From Acidimicrobiaceae bacterium (GTDB lineage Bacteria; Actinomycetota; Acidimicrobiia; Acidimicrobiales; RAAP-2): DNA of 64,000 nucleotides. The stretch spans positions 62,308-126,307 of the forward strand of contig PLHD01000010.1 of NCBI GenBank assembly GCA_003138815.1, written 5' to 3'. The translations under genes were made by a program, and so were the position numbers. Every line of letters begins with the position of its first letter. Within the stretch, counting starts at the first letter, position 1. Positions 17,880 to 25,458 of the stretch are shown one piece after another. A model generated the notes under the pieces. That model was not told the origin of the DNA and searched no databases. It saw only the letters and a list, made by a program, of their open reading frames with translations.

Positions 17880-18932
17880 ATGAGTGATCGCCGTCCTTTT
17901 CTCTACCAGACGCACGTGGAACTGGGGGCCAGGATCGTCCCCTTCGGCGGCTGGGAGATGCCCCTGCAGTACGGTTCCGGGACGGTCAGCGAGCACCTGG
18001 CGTGCCGCCACGATGCGGTGGTCTTCGACGTCAGCCACCTCGGAACGGTGCGCTGCGACGGCCCGAACATGTTCCAGGCGCTCCAGGGCACCCTGACCAA
18101 CGACCTTCGCAAGATCGGTCCCGGGCGCGCGCAGTACACGCACCTGCTCAACGACGAGGGATTCGTCGTGGACGACATCATCGTGTGGTGGGTGGGCGAG
18201 AACGAGTTCGACGTCATGCCCAATGCCTCGAACACCTCGGGCGTGACCTCGGCGCTGCCGGGCGTCGACGTGACCTCCGAGCGCTGCATCCTCGCGGTTC
18301 AGGGACCCGAGGCGCGGGCGAAGGTCGCCGCAGTGGACCAGCGCTTCGCCGACGTCGGGCGCTTTCGTGTGACCCGGTTCGACTACCGGGGCGTCGAGGT
18401 GCGCGTGGCCGGCACCGGCTACACCGGCGAGGCGGGCCTGGAGATTGCCGTGCCCAACGATGCCGCCGACGCGCTGCTGCGGGCGCTGGTCGACGCGGGC
18501 ATCACGCCGGCCGGGCTGGGCGCGCGCGACACGCTGCGCCTCGAGGCGGCGCTGCCCCTCTACGGCCACGAGCTGACCCTCTCCTCGACCACCCTCGAGG
18601 CCCGCCTCGGCTGGGTGCTCGGCTGGGACAAGGAGACGTTCCGCGGACGCCGGGCGGTCGAGGAGGAGCGCGAGCGCGGTCCGCGACGGCTGCTGACGGG
18701 AGTGCTCGTCGACAGCCGCCAGCCGCTGCGCGACGGCGGCCAGGTGATGCTCGACGGCGCTTCGCTCGGCGAGCTCACTTCGGGGAACTTCTCACCGGTC
18801 CTCCAGAGGGGGATCGGCATGGGGCTGCTCGCCGGCGAGATCGAGGTCGGCACGCCGGTGTCGGTCTCGCTTCGCGGGCGCGAGATCCCTGCGACGGTGA
18901 CCCCCCTTCCCTTCGTTCGAAAGGTAAAGTGA
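17880..18932 (+). CDS. gcvT: Glycine cleavage system T protein (aminomethyltransferase)
   Basis: 350 residues. The N-terminal FGGWEMPLQY, FDVSHLGTVRC, the GYTGEAGLEI folate-binding loop near residue 180, and the C-terminal barrel with GELTSGNFSP all match GcvT. It transfers the methylene group from lipoyl-H protein to tetrahydrofolate, releasing ammonia. ATG 17880 is preferred to an in-frame GTG 36 bases upstream: TAGAGT 17867-17872 lies seven bases before it and the protein then begins like its relatives. No glycine riboswitch is possible in this arrangement. Confidence 0.93.
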   Translation: MSDRRPFLYQTHVELGARIVPFGGWEMPLQYGSGTVSEHLACRHDAVVFDVSHLGTVRCDGPNMFQALQGTLTNDLRKIGPGRAQYTHLLNDEGFVVDDIIVWWVGENEFDVMPNASNTSGVTSALPGVDVTSERCILAVQGPEARAKVAAVDQRFADVGRFRVTRFDYRGVEVRVAGTGYTGEAGLEIAVPNDAADALLRALVDAGITPAGLGARDTLRLEAALPLYGHELTLSSTTLEARLGWVLGWDKETFRGRRAVEEERERGPRRLLTGVLVDSRQPLRDGGQVMLDGASLGELTSGNFSPVLQRGIGMGLLAGEIEVGTPVSVSLRGREIPATVTPLPFVRKVK

Positions 18933-18933
18933 C

Positions 18934-20298
18934 GTGGCCGACTATCTACCCCACACCAGCGATGAGGTCGACGAGATGCTCTCGTTCCTCGGCATGGACT
19001 CGCTCGACCAGCTCTTCGCGCACATTCCCGCCGCGGTGCGACTCTCCCAGGGCCTGGACCTGCCCGACGGCATGAGCGAGCCCGACGTCGCCGAGGTGTT
19101 CGCACGCTTCAGCGCGGCCAACCAGGCCAAGTCCCCCGAGATGCTCTGCTTCGCCGGCGCGGGCGCCTACGACCACGAGGTGCCCGCCGTCGTGAAGGCG
19201 CTCGCGGGACGTTCGGAGTTCGTGACGGCCTACACGCCCTACCAGCCCGAGGTGGCCCAGGGGGTGCTCCAGGCCATCTTCGAGTACCAGACGATGGTCT
19301 CGCGGCTCAGCGGCCTGCCGATCGCCAACGCCTCGCTCTACGACGGCTCGGCGGCGCTGGTCGAGGCGCTCAACATGGCTTCGGGCGCGACCGGTCGCCA
19401 GCGGATGCTGGTCTCGGCCGGAGTGCACCCGCACTGGCGCGCCGTGGCGCGCACCTTCGCCGTGGGCACGGGACACGAGATCGTCGAGGTCCCGCTGAAG
19501 GACGGCGTCACCGACTGGGGGAGCGTGGTCGCCGCCGGTGCCGCCGCCGTAGTCGGCGCCTACCCGAACTACCTGGGCGTGATGGAGGACATGGGTGGCG
19601 CCAAGAGGCTGGCCGTCGCCAACGAGGCGCTCTTCGTGCTGGCGTGCGACCCCGTGGCCGCGGGGGTGCTGAAGACGGCGGGCCAGTGGGGCGCCGACGT
19701 CTTCGTGGGCGAGGGACAGGCCTTCGGCACGTCCGTGTCGTTCGGGGGTCCGTACCTGGGACTCTTCGCCTGCAGCCTCGAACTGATCCGCCGCCTGCCC
19801 GGACGGATCGTCGGCGAGACGGTCGACTCGAACGACCGCCGGGCCTTCGTGACGACGCTGCGCGCGCGCGAACAGGACATCCGCCGAGAGAAGGCGACGT
19901 CGAACGTCTGCACGAACCAGACGCTGATGGCGGTCACCGCCGCGATACAGCTCGGCTGGCTCGGTACGTACGGCCTGCGCGAGGTCGCCACGCGCTGCGC
20001 GCAGGGCGCGCACTTCCTGTTCGACGAGGTCACCAAGATCAAGGGCGTCGAGCCGGTCTCGTCTCAGCCCTTCTTCCGCGAGTTCGCGATCCGCGTGCCC
20101 AAGAAGGCGTCGAAGGTCCTGTCGCGCATGGCCGACCGGGGCATCCTCGGTGGCCTCTCGGACGCGGCGCTCAACGCCGGCGGCGCCATGGACGCGGTCG
20201 CCAACAGCGAGCGCGTCATACTCGTCAGCGCCACCGAGCGTCGAACGAGGTCCGATATCGAGCAGTACGTCAAGGCGCTTCGAAAGGCGGTCGACTGA
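18934..20298 (+). CDS. gcvPA: Glycine dehydrogenase (decarboxylating) subunit 1
   Basis: 454 residues. YLPHTSDEVDEML at the start, TAYTPYQPEVAQG near residue 95 and the EYQTM/LSGLPIANASLYDG segment near 115-130 are typical of the alpha subunit of the two-subunit P protein. It pairs with GcvPB to decarboxylate glycine. GTG 18934 lies one base after the gcvT stop, and its own stop overlaps the gcvPB ATG (TGATG), so gcvT-PA-PB is one translationally linked unit. Confidence 0.93.
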   Translation: MADYLPHTSDEVDEMLSFLGMDSLDQLFAHIPAAVRLSQGLDLPDGMSEPDVAEVFARFSAANQAKSPEMLCFAGAGAYDHEVPAVVKALAGRSEFVTAYTPYQPEVAQGVLQAIFEYQTMVSRLSGLPIANASLYDGSAALVEALNMASGATGRQRMLVSAGVHPHWRAVARTFAVGTGHEIVEVPLKDGVTDWGSVVAAGAAAVVGAYPNYLGVMEDMGGAKRLAVANEALFVLACDPVAAGVLKTAGQWGADVFVGEGQAFGTSVSFGGPYLGLFACSLELIRRLPGRIVGETVDSNDRRAFVTTLRAREQDIRREKATSNVCTNQTLMAVTAAIQLGWLGTYGLREVATRCAQGAHFLFDEVTKIKGVEPVSSQPFFREFAIRVPKKASKVLSRMADRGILGGLSDAALNAGGAMDAVANSERVILVSATERRTRSDIEQYVKALRKAVD

Positions 20299-21812
20299 TG
20301 TCTAGCAATGCTCTGCCCGGCGGACGCGCCGCGTCGGCTCCGATCCTCGGCCACGAGATCGAGCCGACGGTGTTCGAGATGTCCGTGGCCGGACGCTCGG
20401 CCTACCAGCTGCGAACGACCGGCGTCCCGGCGACGCCGCTCGACGAGCTCGTCCCCGCGGCCCATCTCAACCCCGAGGTCGTCGCGCTCGCCGAGGTCTC
20501 CGAGCGCGACCTGGTCGCGCACTACACGCGCCTGACTCACCGCCAGTTCTCGGTAGACCTCGGCGCCTACCCGCTGGGTTCGTGCACCATGAAGTACAAC
20601 CCGAAGTTCTGTGATGCGGTCGCCGCCGACCCCGGGCTCAACTCGGTGCACCCCGGCGCTCCCGCCGAGCTGACCCAGGGCTGGCTCGAGCTGCTCGTGA
20701 CCCTCGAGGAGAAGCTCTGCGCCGTCACCGGAATGGCGGCCGCGACGCTGCAGCCCTCGGCCGGGGCGGCCGGCGAGCTCACGGGACTGCTGCTCATGCG
20801 CGCGTTCCACAACGCCAACGGCGACCCGCGCTCGCGCGTCCTGATCCCCGACTCGGCCCACGGCACGAACCCGGCGTCGGTGACGCTGGGCGGCTACGAG
20901 GTGACGACCATCCCCTCCAACGACCGCGGCCTGGTCGACCTCGCGGCCCTGAAGGCGGCGCTTGGACCCGACGTGGCGGGCATCATGCTCACCAACCCCA
21001 ACACCGTGGGCCTCTTCGAAGAGGAGATCACCGAGATCGCCGCGGCGGTGCACGACGCCGGCGGCTTGCTGTACTACGACGGCGCGAACCTGAACGCCAT
21101 CCTCGGCGTCGTTCGCCCCGGCGACATGGGCTTCGACATCGTGCACATGAACCTCCACAAGACCTTCGCCACGCCCCACGGCGGGGGAGGACCGGGCGCC
21201 GGACCGGTGGCGGTCTCGGCGCGTCTCGCCCAGTTCCTGCCTGGGCCCAAGGCCACGCGCGTCGAGAAGGACTGGTACGACTGGGTCAAGCCCGCCAAGT
21301 CGATCGGACGCGTGCACGCCTGGCACGGCAACGCCATGGTGCTCGCCAGGGCGCTCGCGTACATCGAGGTGCACGGCGGCGACGGGCTGACCCGGGTGGC
21401 CCAGCGCGCGGTGCTCAACGCGAACTGGCTCCGCAGCCGCCTGAGCGCAACCTTGCCCGCCGCCTACGACCGTGTCTGCATGCACGAGTGCGTGCTGACC
21501 GCGGCGCCGCTGAAGGCCAAGTACGGCGTACGCGGACTGGACGTCGCCAAGGGCCTGCTCGAAGAGGGCTTCCATTCGCCGACCGTCTACTTCCCGTTGA
21601 TCGTCGACGAGGCGCTGATGTTCGAGCCGACCGAGACCGAGAGCCTCCAAACCCTCGAAGCGCTCGCCGAGGCGATCGAGCGAATCGAGAAGAGGGCCAG
21701 CAACGATCCCGAGTCGCTGCATCGTGCGCCCCAGACCACGCCCGTCTCAAGGGTCGACGAAGCGCGCGCGGCGCGCCACTTGATTCCTACGGAGGACGCG
21801 GCTTCTCGGTAG
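20298..21812 (+). CDS. gcvPB: Glycine dehydrogenase (decarboxylating) subunit 2
   Basis: 504 residues. YPLGSCTMKYNPK near residue 95, PDSAHGTNPASV near 195 and the PLP-lysine segment NLHKTFATPHGGGGPG (K288) are diagnostic of the P-protein beta subunit. It binds pyridoxal phosphate and decarboxylates glycine onto H-protein lipoamide. The ATG overlaps the gcvPA stop by one base. The last 40 residues or so are hydrophilic and less conserved. It marks the end of the ordinary chromosome before the low-GC accessory region. Confidence 0.94.
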   Translation: MSSNALPGGRAASAPILGHEIEPTVFEMSVAGRSAYQLRTTGVPATPLDELVPAAHLNPEVVALAEVSERDLVAHYTRLTHRQFSVDLGAYPLGSCTMKYNPKFCDAVAADPGLNSVHPGAPAELTQGWLELLVTLEEKLCAVTGMAAATLQPSAGAAGELTGLLLMRAFHNANGDPRSRVLIPDSAHGTNPASVTLGGYEVTTIPSNDRGLVDLAALKAALGPDVAGIMLTNPNTVGLFEEEITEIAAAVHDAGGLLYYDGANLNAILGVVRPGDMGFDIVHMNLHKTFATPHGGGGPGAGPVAVSARLAQFLPGPKATRVEKDWYDWVKPAKSIGRVHAWHGNAMVLARALAYIEVHGGDGLTRVAQRAVLNANWLRSRLSATLPAAYDRVCMHECVLTAAPLKAKYGVRGLDVAKGLLEEGFHSPTVYFPLIVDEALMFEPTETESLQTLEALAEAIERIEKRASNDPESLHRAPQTTPVSRVDEARAARHLIPTEDAASR

Positions 21813-21876
21813 AGCTTGGCCCACTCTCGGCAGGCTCCAGACACGATCGACTGTCGTGTTGGTTGCGGGTTCACAT

Positions 21877-21919
21877 GAGGGGCCCGACGCAACATCGCTG
21901 CCACCTTCCCCTGGCGACG
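21877..21919 (+). repeat. Dispersed accessory-region repeat, copy A
   Basis: GGGGCCCGACGCAAC is followed after five bases by TGCCACCTTCCCCTGGCG. Both halves match copy D (24239-24280). GTTGCG (21862-21867) and CGCAAC (21888-21893) form an inverted repeat around the left half. It sits between gcvPB and the first orphan gene of the island. Confidence 0.6.
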
Positions 21920-22038
21920 TGACGGCGTGCGCGACTGGGGGACATCCTGCGTCGGAATGACTCCGCGCGACCAAGCGCAAGGTTCACAGCTCGCCCTTGT
22001 AGGAAGAAGGCCCTTGGCGTGGAGCCGAGTTGGAAGAC

Positions 22039-22641
22039 CTATTTCATTCGCTCGCGACCTGGCAATCGAGGAGGACCTTGAAGCCGACCCAGCACAGCAC
22101 CATTCTCGTCGCTTGCCTCGATTGCGTACGGCGCCCATTCATCAAGGCAAACGATCCATGCACCATAATGACCGGTGGCCGGAGCAGTGAGCTTGAATCC
22201 CCGTTGAATGACTGAAATATCCTTCACATCCGGCGAGTGGCGCCCCGAGATGACGATTGCCGGTGCGTCACTCTTCGGCTGATCCGTGAATTGGCCACCA
22301 CCCGCCCCAATTGCTTGAGCGTCGAGATCCGCGAGCGAATCCGGGTTTGTGATCGGATCATGGGACCATCCCGATCCGGACCAGTGGTGCAGAGGCTTCC
22401 AATTCTGTCGCTCACGACGGAAGGCTCCTCGAATCACCACGGGCGTCAAGGTTCCGTCGTCGTTCGTCGAATAACGAAGGAAGAGAACCGCTCCGCAGTG
22501 CGAATCCTTCCAGTAAGCGAGGGGGGTAACGGAACTTGAGTCGAGCGGCATCGGCATTTCCGCAAGACCTTCGGCCAACACCTTGAGCCCGTTCACGGCC
22601 ATGTTGGAAAAATCGAAGATCGACTCGTCCGCAATGTTCAT
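22039..22641 (-). CDS. Hypothetical protein of the low-GC region
   Basis: 200 residues, no family recognised. It is acidic, with Trp-rich segments (NWKPLHHWSGSGWSHDP near residue 85) and an Ile/Val-rich C-terminal half containing VDISVIQRGF-like and WAPYAIEASDENG segments. No signal peptide or membrane helix is seen. Support for expression: minus-strand TAGCGT (22653-22648) lies exactly six bases before ATG, the same leaderless geometry as neighbouring housekeeping genes. Codon use is less GC-biased than in the flanking chromosome, suggesting acquisition. Confidence 0.6.
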   Translation of the reverse strand: MNIADESIFDFSNMAVNGLKVLAEGLAEMPMPLDSSSVTPLAYWKDSHCGAVLFLRYSTNDDGTLTPVVIRGAFRRERQNWKPLHHWSGSGWSHDPITNPDSLADLDAQAIGAGGGQFTDQPKSDAPAIVISGRHSPDVKDISVIQRGFKLTAPATGHYGAWIVCLDEWAPYAIEASDENGAVLGRLQGPPRLPGRERMK

Positions 22642-22692
22642 CTCTTCACGCTAACGCCAGTTCCTGCGATTCGCAGGTTGAACCTCGCTGAT

Positions 22693-22727
22693 GTCGGAGG
22701 CTCGACTTGAAAGAAATGCCACCTTGG
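22693..22727 (+). repeat. Dispersed repeat, copy B1
   Basis: GTCGGAGGCTCGAC followed by TTGAAAGAAATGCCACCTTG; the ATGCCACC half is shared with copies A and D. It lies directly upstream of copy B2. Confidence 0.5.
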
Positions 22728-22757
22728 ATTGACTGTGCCACTGAAGGCCTGACCAGA

Positions 22758-22796
22758 GGCGGAGGCCCGACGTAACAGACATCACCATGCATCGGC
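22758..22796 (+). repeat. Dispersed repeat, copy B2
   Basis: GCGGAGGCCCGACGTAAC, then CACCATGCATCGGCG, matching copy D with a two-base deletion. An ATG inside it (22787) opens a frame into the following phosphotransferase gene, but a downstream GTG is a better start. Confidence 0.6.
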
Positions 22797-22882
22797 GATT
22801 GCCCTCGTCTGTGGTCGAGTTAGCGGCAGTACGTCTGACTCAGCTCGTGGAGGGAATCGACCATGGAGGTAGGGTTTGTGGG

Positions 22883-23419
22883 GTGCATACAGACGTGGTT
22901 GTCCTCAACGGCGGGTCGAGCGCGGGCAAGTCGATGATCGCCAGCTCCCTGCAAGCCCTTCTGGCCAAGCCGTGGTTGACGCTTGGAGTTGACAACCTCA
23001 TAGATGCTTTGGGGCCCGCTGCGACGGGATCGGGTTCGGTGATCACCTTTAGCCCTGACGGTGGGGTCGACGCCGGCGAGCTATTCCGTCAAGCCGAGGA
23101 CGCTTGGTATCAAGGCCTGGCAGCGATTGCTCGATCGGGCACCGGAGTCATCATCGACGAAGCGTTCCTGGGCGGCGGAGCATCCCAGTTTCGGTTGAGT
23201 TCGGCGCTTGGCGATCTAAAGGTGCTCTGGGTAGGTGTTCATTGCGACCCGGAGATCGCATCATCGCGAGAGCTGTCTCGCCCGAATCGCGTAAGGGGGA
23301 TGGCGAGGACCCAGTCGAGCCTCGTACACGAAGGAGTGAACTACGACGTCGAAGTTGACACTTCTGACACGTCTGCGATTGAGTGCGCCCACTTGATCCT
23401 GGCTCGGATGAACCTCTGA
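22883..23419 (+). CDS. Chloramphenicol-phosphotransferase-like P-loop kinase
   Basis: 178 residues from GTG 22883. The N-terminus VVVLNGGSSAGKS is a P-loop, and the later IIDEAFLGGG and LWVGVHCDPEIASSRE segments follow the chloramphenicol 3-O-phosphotransferase family. Family members phosphorylate small hydroxylated compounds; the substrate here is unknown, and antibiotic resistance cannot be assumed. GTG 22883 is chosen over ATG 22787: TAGGGT 22870-22875 ends seven bases before it, the protein then begins right at the P-loop strand, and the length equals that of the Streptomyces venezuelae enzyme. It stands alone between copies B2 and C of the repeat. Confidence 0.75.
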   Translation: MHTDVVVLNGGSSAGKSMIASSLQALLAKPWLTLGVDNLIDALGPAATGSGSVITFSPDGGVDAGELFRQAEDAWYQGLAAIARSGTGVIIDEAFLGGGASQFRLSSALGDLKVLWVGVHCDPEIASSRELSRPNRVRGMARTQSSLVHEGVNYDVEVDTSDTSAIECAHLILARMNL

Positions 23420-23589
23420 CTGCTCTTGCCGGCGACTCCTGAAGTCGATGTTCGACATCTTGGTGAACGTTCCAGCGAACTCAGTTTCGCCGGCGGTCTC
23501 CAGGTCATTTCGACTGACAAATTGATCCAAAGGTCGCACGTCTCGGTTGTCGATGATGCCCGACTCATTGGGCCGTCCTGTGTTCGGGT

Positions 23590-23608
23590 GTCGGAGGCCC
23601 GACGCAGC
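23590..23608 (+). repeat. Dispersed repeat, copy C
   Basis: GTCGGAGGCCCGACGCAGC, the fullest version of the left half, with a five-base stem GTCGG/CCGAC around AGGC. The right half is not clearly conserved. The 170 bases between the phosphotransferase stop and this copy hold only an unconvincing frame beginning at 23426. Confidence 0.6.
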
Positions 23609-23643
23609 AAGTCTTGTGCTCGACACCGGCGCATGGTCAATCG

Positions 23644-23919
23644 CTATTTCTCGTGACCCACGTGCCACTTGGCGCACGTGCCGCATCGATAGACACTCAT
23701 TGGCGCACCGTCTCGCTTCATCAATAGCCGAGCACGCCCCTCAGCCTCGTCGCGATTCGCGTAGCCCATCTTGGACTGACCACTCATCGTTGTGTGCGCA
23801 CGCGGACCGCGGCGAAGTGAGGTTCCGGCCCCTCTTCCTCGACCTCCGTAACGGCTTGACCAAGAGAAGACGAGAACTAGCAACGCTAGGGCGGCAATCA
23901 GCACGCCGACGGTGCTCAT
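23644..23919 (-). CDS. Small membrane-anchored protein with C-terminal zinc-finger-like motif
   Basis: 91 residues. One N-terminal membrane helix (VGVLIAALALLVLVFSW, residues 4-20), a basic linker, then a conserved-looking C-terminal module beginning MGYANRDEAEGRARLLMKRDG and ending YRCGTCAKWHVGH, a Cys-x2-Cys-x3-His-x2-His arrangement. Similar small modules with YRCxxCxxWHxxx occur widely in phage and bacterial proteins of unknown function. No clear ribosome site or -10 hexamer was identified at the ATG. Confidence 0.55.
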   Translation of the reverse strand: MSTVGVLIAALALLVLVFSWSSRYGGRGRGAGTSLRRGPRAHTTMSGQSKMGYANRDEAEGRARLLMKRDGAPMSVYRCGTCAKWHVGHEK

Positions 23920-24268
23920 GACTGCTCAGCCCACAAGTGACATCGCGCGCACGAGACGGTTGCGCGATTATCGGCTTCCGAACGAAAAAGTTGCATACCG
24001 CTCTCCCTTCGCTCTCACCACACCACCGGCTCGTGCTTCTGCAGGTGAGTTCATCATCCTGGGCTCTCTGAAAAATCTAGCTTCGGAATGAACGCCTTCA
24101 AACTTGGAGCCGGGGCTCAATGGATGGGAACGTAAAGCGAAAGCCCCTCCAGTAGGAAAGCTTCGGAGACCGAATTGGCGCTGGACACTGCCAACCAGTT
24201 GTTTGACGGTGACGGCTGCCTGACTTCGGAGGCTCGTATCGGAGGCCCGACGCAGCCAGAATGCCACC
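23920..24268. other. Gap between orphan genes holding repeat copies D1 and D2
   Basis: No convincing gene is seen. A minus-strand frame covers 23968-24270, but its first residues are simply the translated repeat. GGCTGC (24214-24219) and GCAGCC (24252-24257) form an inverted repeat enclosing both repeat copies. Confidence 0.4.
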
Positions 24269-24280
24269 ATGCACTGGCGG
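24225..24280 (+). repeat. Dispersed repeat, copies D1 and D2
   Basis: D1 is TTCGGAGGCTCG (24225-24236). D2 is TCGGAGGCCCGACGCAGC (24239-24256), followed after five bases by TGCCACCATGCACTGGCGG. This is the most complete copy and the reference for the right half. The ATG at 24269 inside it starts a 26-residue frame. Confidence 0.65.
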
Positions 24281-24349
24281 ATCGGAAAAGGTCAATATCC
24301 CGAACGAGGTGTGCGGTTGGCGTCGGAGAGTTCTGGTCTACTGAACTGA
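24269..24349 (+). CDS. Possible 26-residue leader peptide upstream of an orphan gene
   Basis: The frame starts at the ATG inside repeat copy D2 (MHWRIGKGQYP...) and ends with TGA at 24347-24349, whose last base is the A of the next gene's ATG (TGATG). Such one-base overlap is typical of translational coupling. CAGAAT, close to a -10 hexamer, lies six bases before the ATG. Too short to judge coding potential; it may be coincidental. Confidence 0.3.
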   Translation: MHWRIGKGQYPERGVRLASESSGLLN

Positions 24350-24717
24350 TGCGAACGCAACCAGGACTCCCTAAGGGCTGGTCGTTCCCGATCGAGTCGT
24401 CAGACGTTGAGGAGTATTTTCCGGGAGTCGGCTACACCAACTGGGTCCCCAGCACAGCAGGACTCAAGGATTGGGTCCCTCGTCACCCACCATGTCTTAG
24501 CGTTGCACGGGAACCCCGTACTGCTGTGCCTCGGTACGTCCTGACCGTCCGGGCCGGGCCGTCCGAGCATCGAGCCGGCATTCGAAAGTGGATAGACGAA
24601 GAGGTCGGTCTGGAAGCGCGCGCGTGGATGCAATCGCTGGAGTCTCAAAGCCCTACCTGGCTTAACCATGGGCACGGTATGCATTGGTTTTGGCATCCAG
24701 AATCCGATTCAGACTGA
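24349..24717 (+). CDS. Hypothetical protein of the low-GC region
   Basis: 122 residues, no family recognised. Tryptophan- and proline-rich (GWSFPIESSDVEEYF near the start, YTNWVP, LKDWVPRHPP) with a C-terminal NHGHGMHWFWHP. No signal peptide or membrane helix. The start overlaps the stop of a possible 26-residue leader frame; no SD is clear. It sits between repeat copies D and E. Confidence 0.5.
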   Translation: MRTQPGLPKGWSFPIESSDVEEYFPGVGYTNWVPSTAGLKDWVPRHPPCLSVAREPRTAVPRYVLTVRAGPSEHRAGIRKWIDEEVGLEARAWMQSLESQSPTWLNHGHGMHWFWHPESDSD

Positions 24718-24863
24718 CGCGCTGACGCGACACCTGCCGCTGAGCCAGTGGCAATGAATGCGGATTGGCTGCCATCCCTTTTTCACAGCAGACGCAAGCC
24801 GCATCGAAGGACACCGGGCGCCTCAATTGCCGTTGTATCGCCGCAGTTACGGAGCAGGAGATT

Positions 24864-25190
24864 GTGGCTGCAGAGACCTATTGGATCTGCAACTTTGCAT
24901 TGGCACCTAATTGGGTGAAGAACCCTTACGGACCTTTCCAATTTCGTGTAACAATTCGATGCGTGAACTTCTCCGCAGAGTGGCAGCCCGCAGTCAAGGT
25001 TTTGGGGACAGATACCGAAGCACGCGAAAGCGGGCGAAATACGTTTGCAAAGTGGTTGCGTGATCGAGAAATTGACTTCAACGAGCTCAAAGTTGCTGAT
25101 TTCAGAATTGATTCCGCAAGGACACCGGACGGTCCTGGACTTATGTTTAGCGTCAAGAAGACTCTGCTGGATAAGGCAGGGCCAGTTTGA
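24864..25190 (+). CDS. Hypothetical protein of the low-GC region
   Basis: 108 residues. It begins VAAETYWICNFALAPNW and has mixed alpha/beta character, with KWLRDREIDFNELKVADFRID in the middle and VKKTLLDK at the C-terminus. No family recognised. GTG 24864 is chosen because GCAGGAGATT places an AGGAG just before it; the frame remains open upstream to 24765, but those codons look non-coding. It lies between repeat copies D and E with no partner gene. Confidence 0.5.
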   Translation: MAAETYWICNFALAPNWVKNPYGPFQFRVTIRCVNFSAEWQPAVKVLGTDTEARESGRNTFAKWLRDREIDFNELKVADFRIDSARTPDGPGLMFSVKKTLLDKAGPV

Positions 25191-25241
25191 TTTGAATCGA
25201 TGCCGCGCGCTCGGCGAAGTTGAAGATGTGTCGGCTTCCTA

Positions 25242-25260
25242 GCGTCGGAGGGCCGACGTC
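25242..25260 (+). repeat. Dispersed repeat, copy E
   Basis: GCGTCGGAGGGCCGACGTC: only the palindromic left half is kept (six-base stem CGTCGG/CCGACG around AGGG). It marks the end of the run of orphan genes; the following 200 bases before the GGDEF-EAL gene hold nothing recognised. Confidence 0.5.
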
Positions 25261-25458
25261 CACAATCTAATGGTGACTTGCAGCGTGGCACGTGCACGGT
25301 GGACCAGACTAATCAGGTGGAGAAGATTCCGGCCGTCGGCCAAGAGGTTCTTGACGTTCGTTCAGCCTTCGGAGTCCGGAATCAGTCCCGGAACGAGAAG
25401 GGGGTCGAGTGCCCTGCCTGGAGTGTGTCGATGGCCGGCAGTACCACCGTCGAACCCA

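Noticed and set aside
22787-23419. ATG 22787 as start of the phosphotransferase gene
   Set aside because: It would add 32 residues without similarity before the P-loop strand and lies in the repeat. GTG 22883 has a -10 box at leaderless distance and gives the normal 178-residue length.
23426-23656. 76-residue plus-strand frame after the phosphotransferase
   Set aside because: It runs through repeat copy C, has no start signal and its second half is the translated repeat.
21841-25260. Chromosomal integron attC sites
   Set aside because: The spacing is cassette-like, but attC sites need RYYYAAC on the left and GTTRRRY on the right. Here the flanking repeats run the other way (GTTGCG on the left, CGCAAC on the right), one conserved half lies beyond the palindrome, and no integrase gene is in the window.
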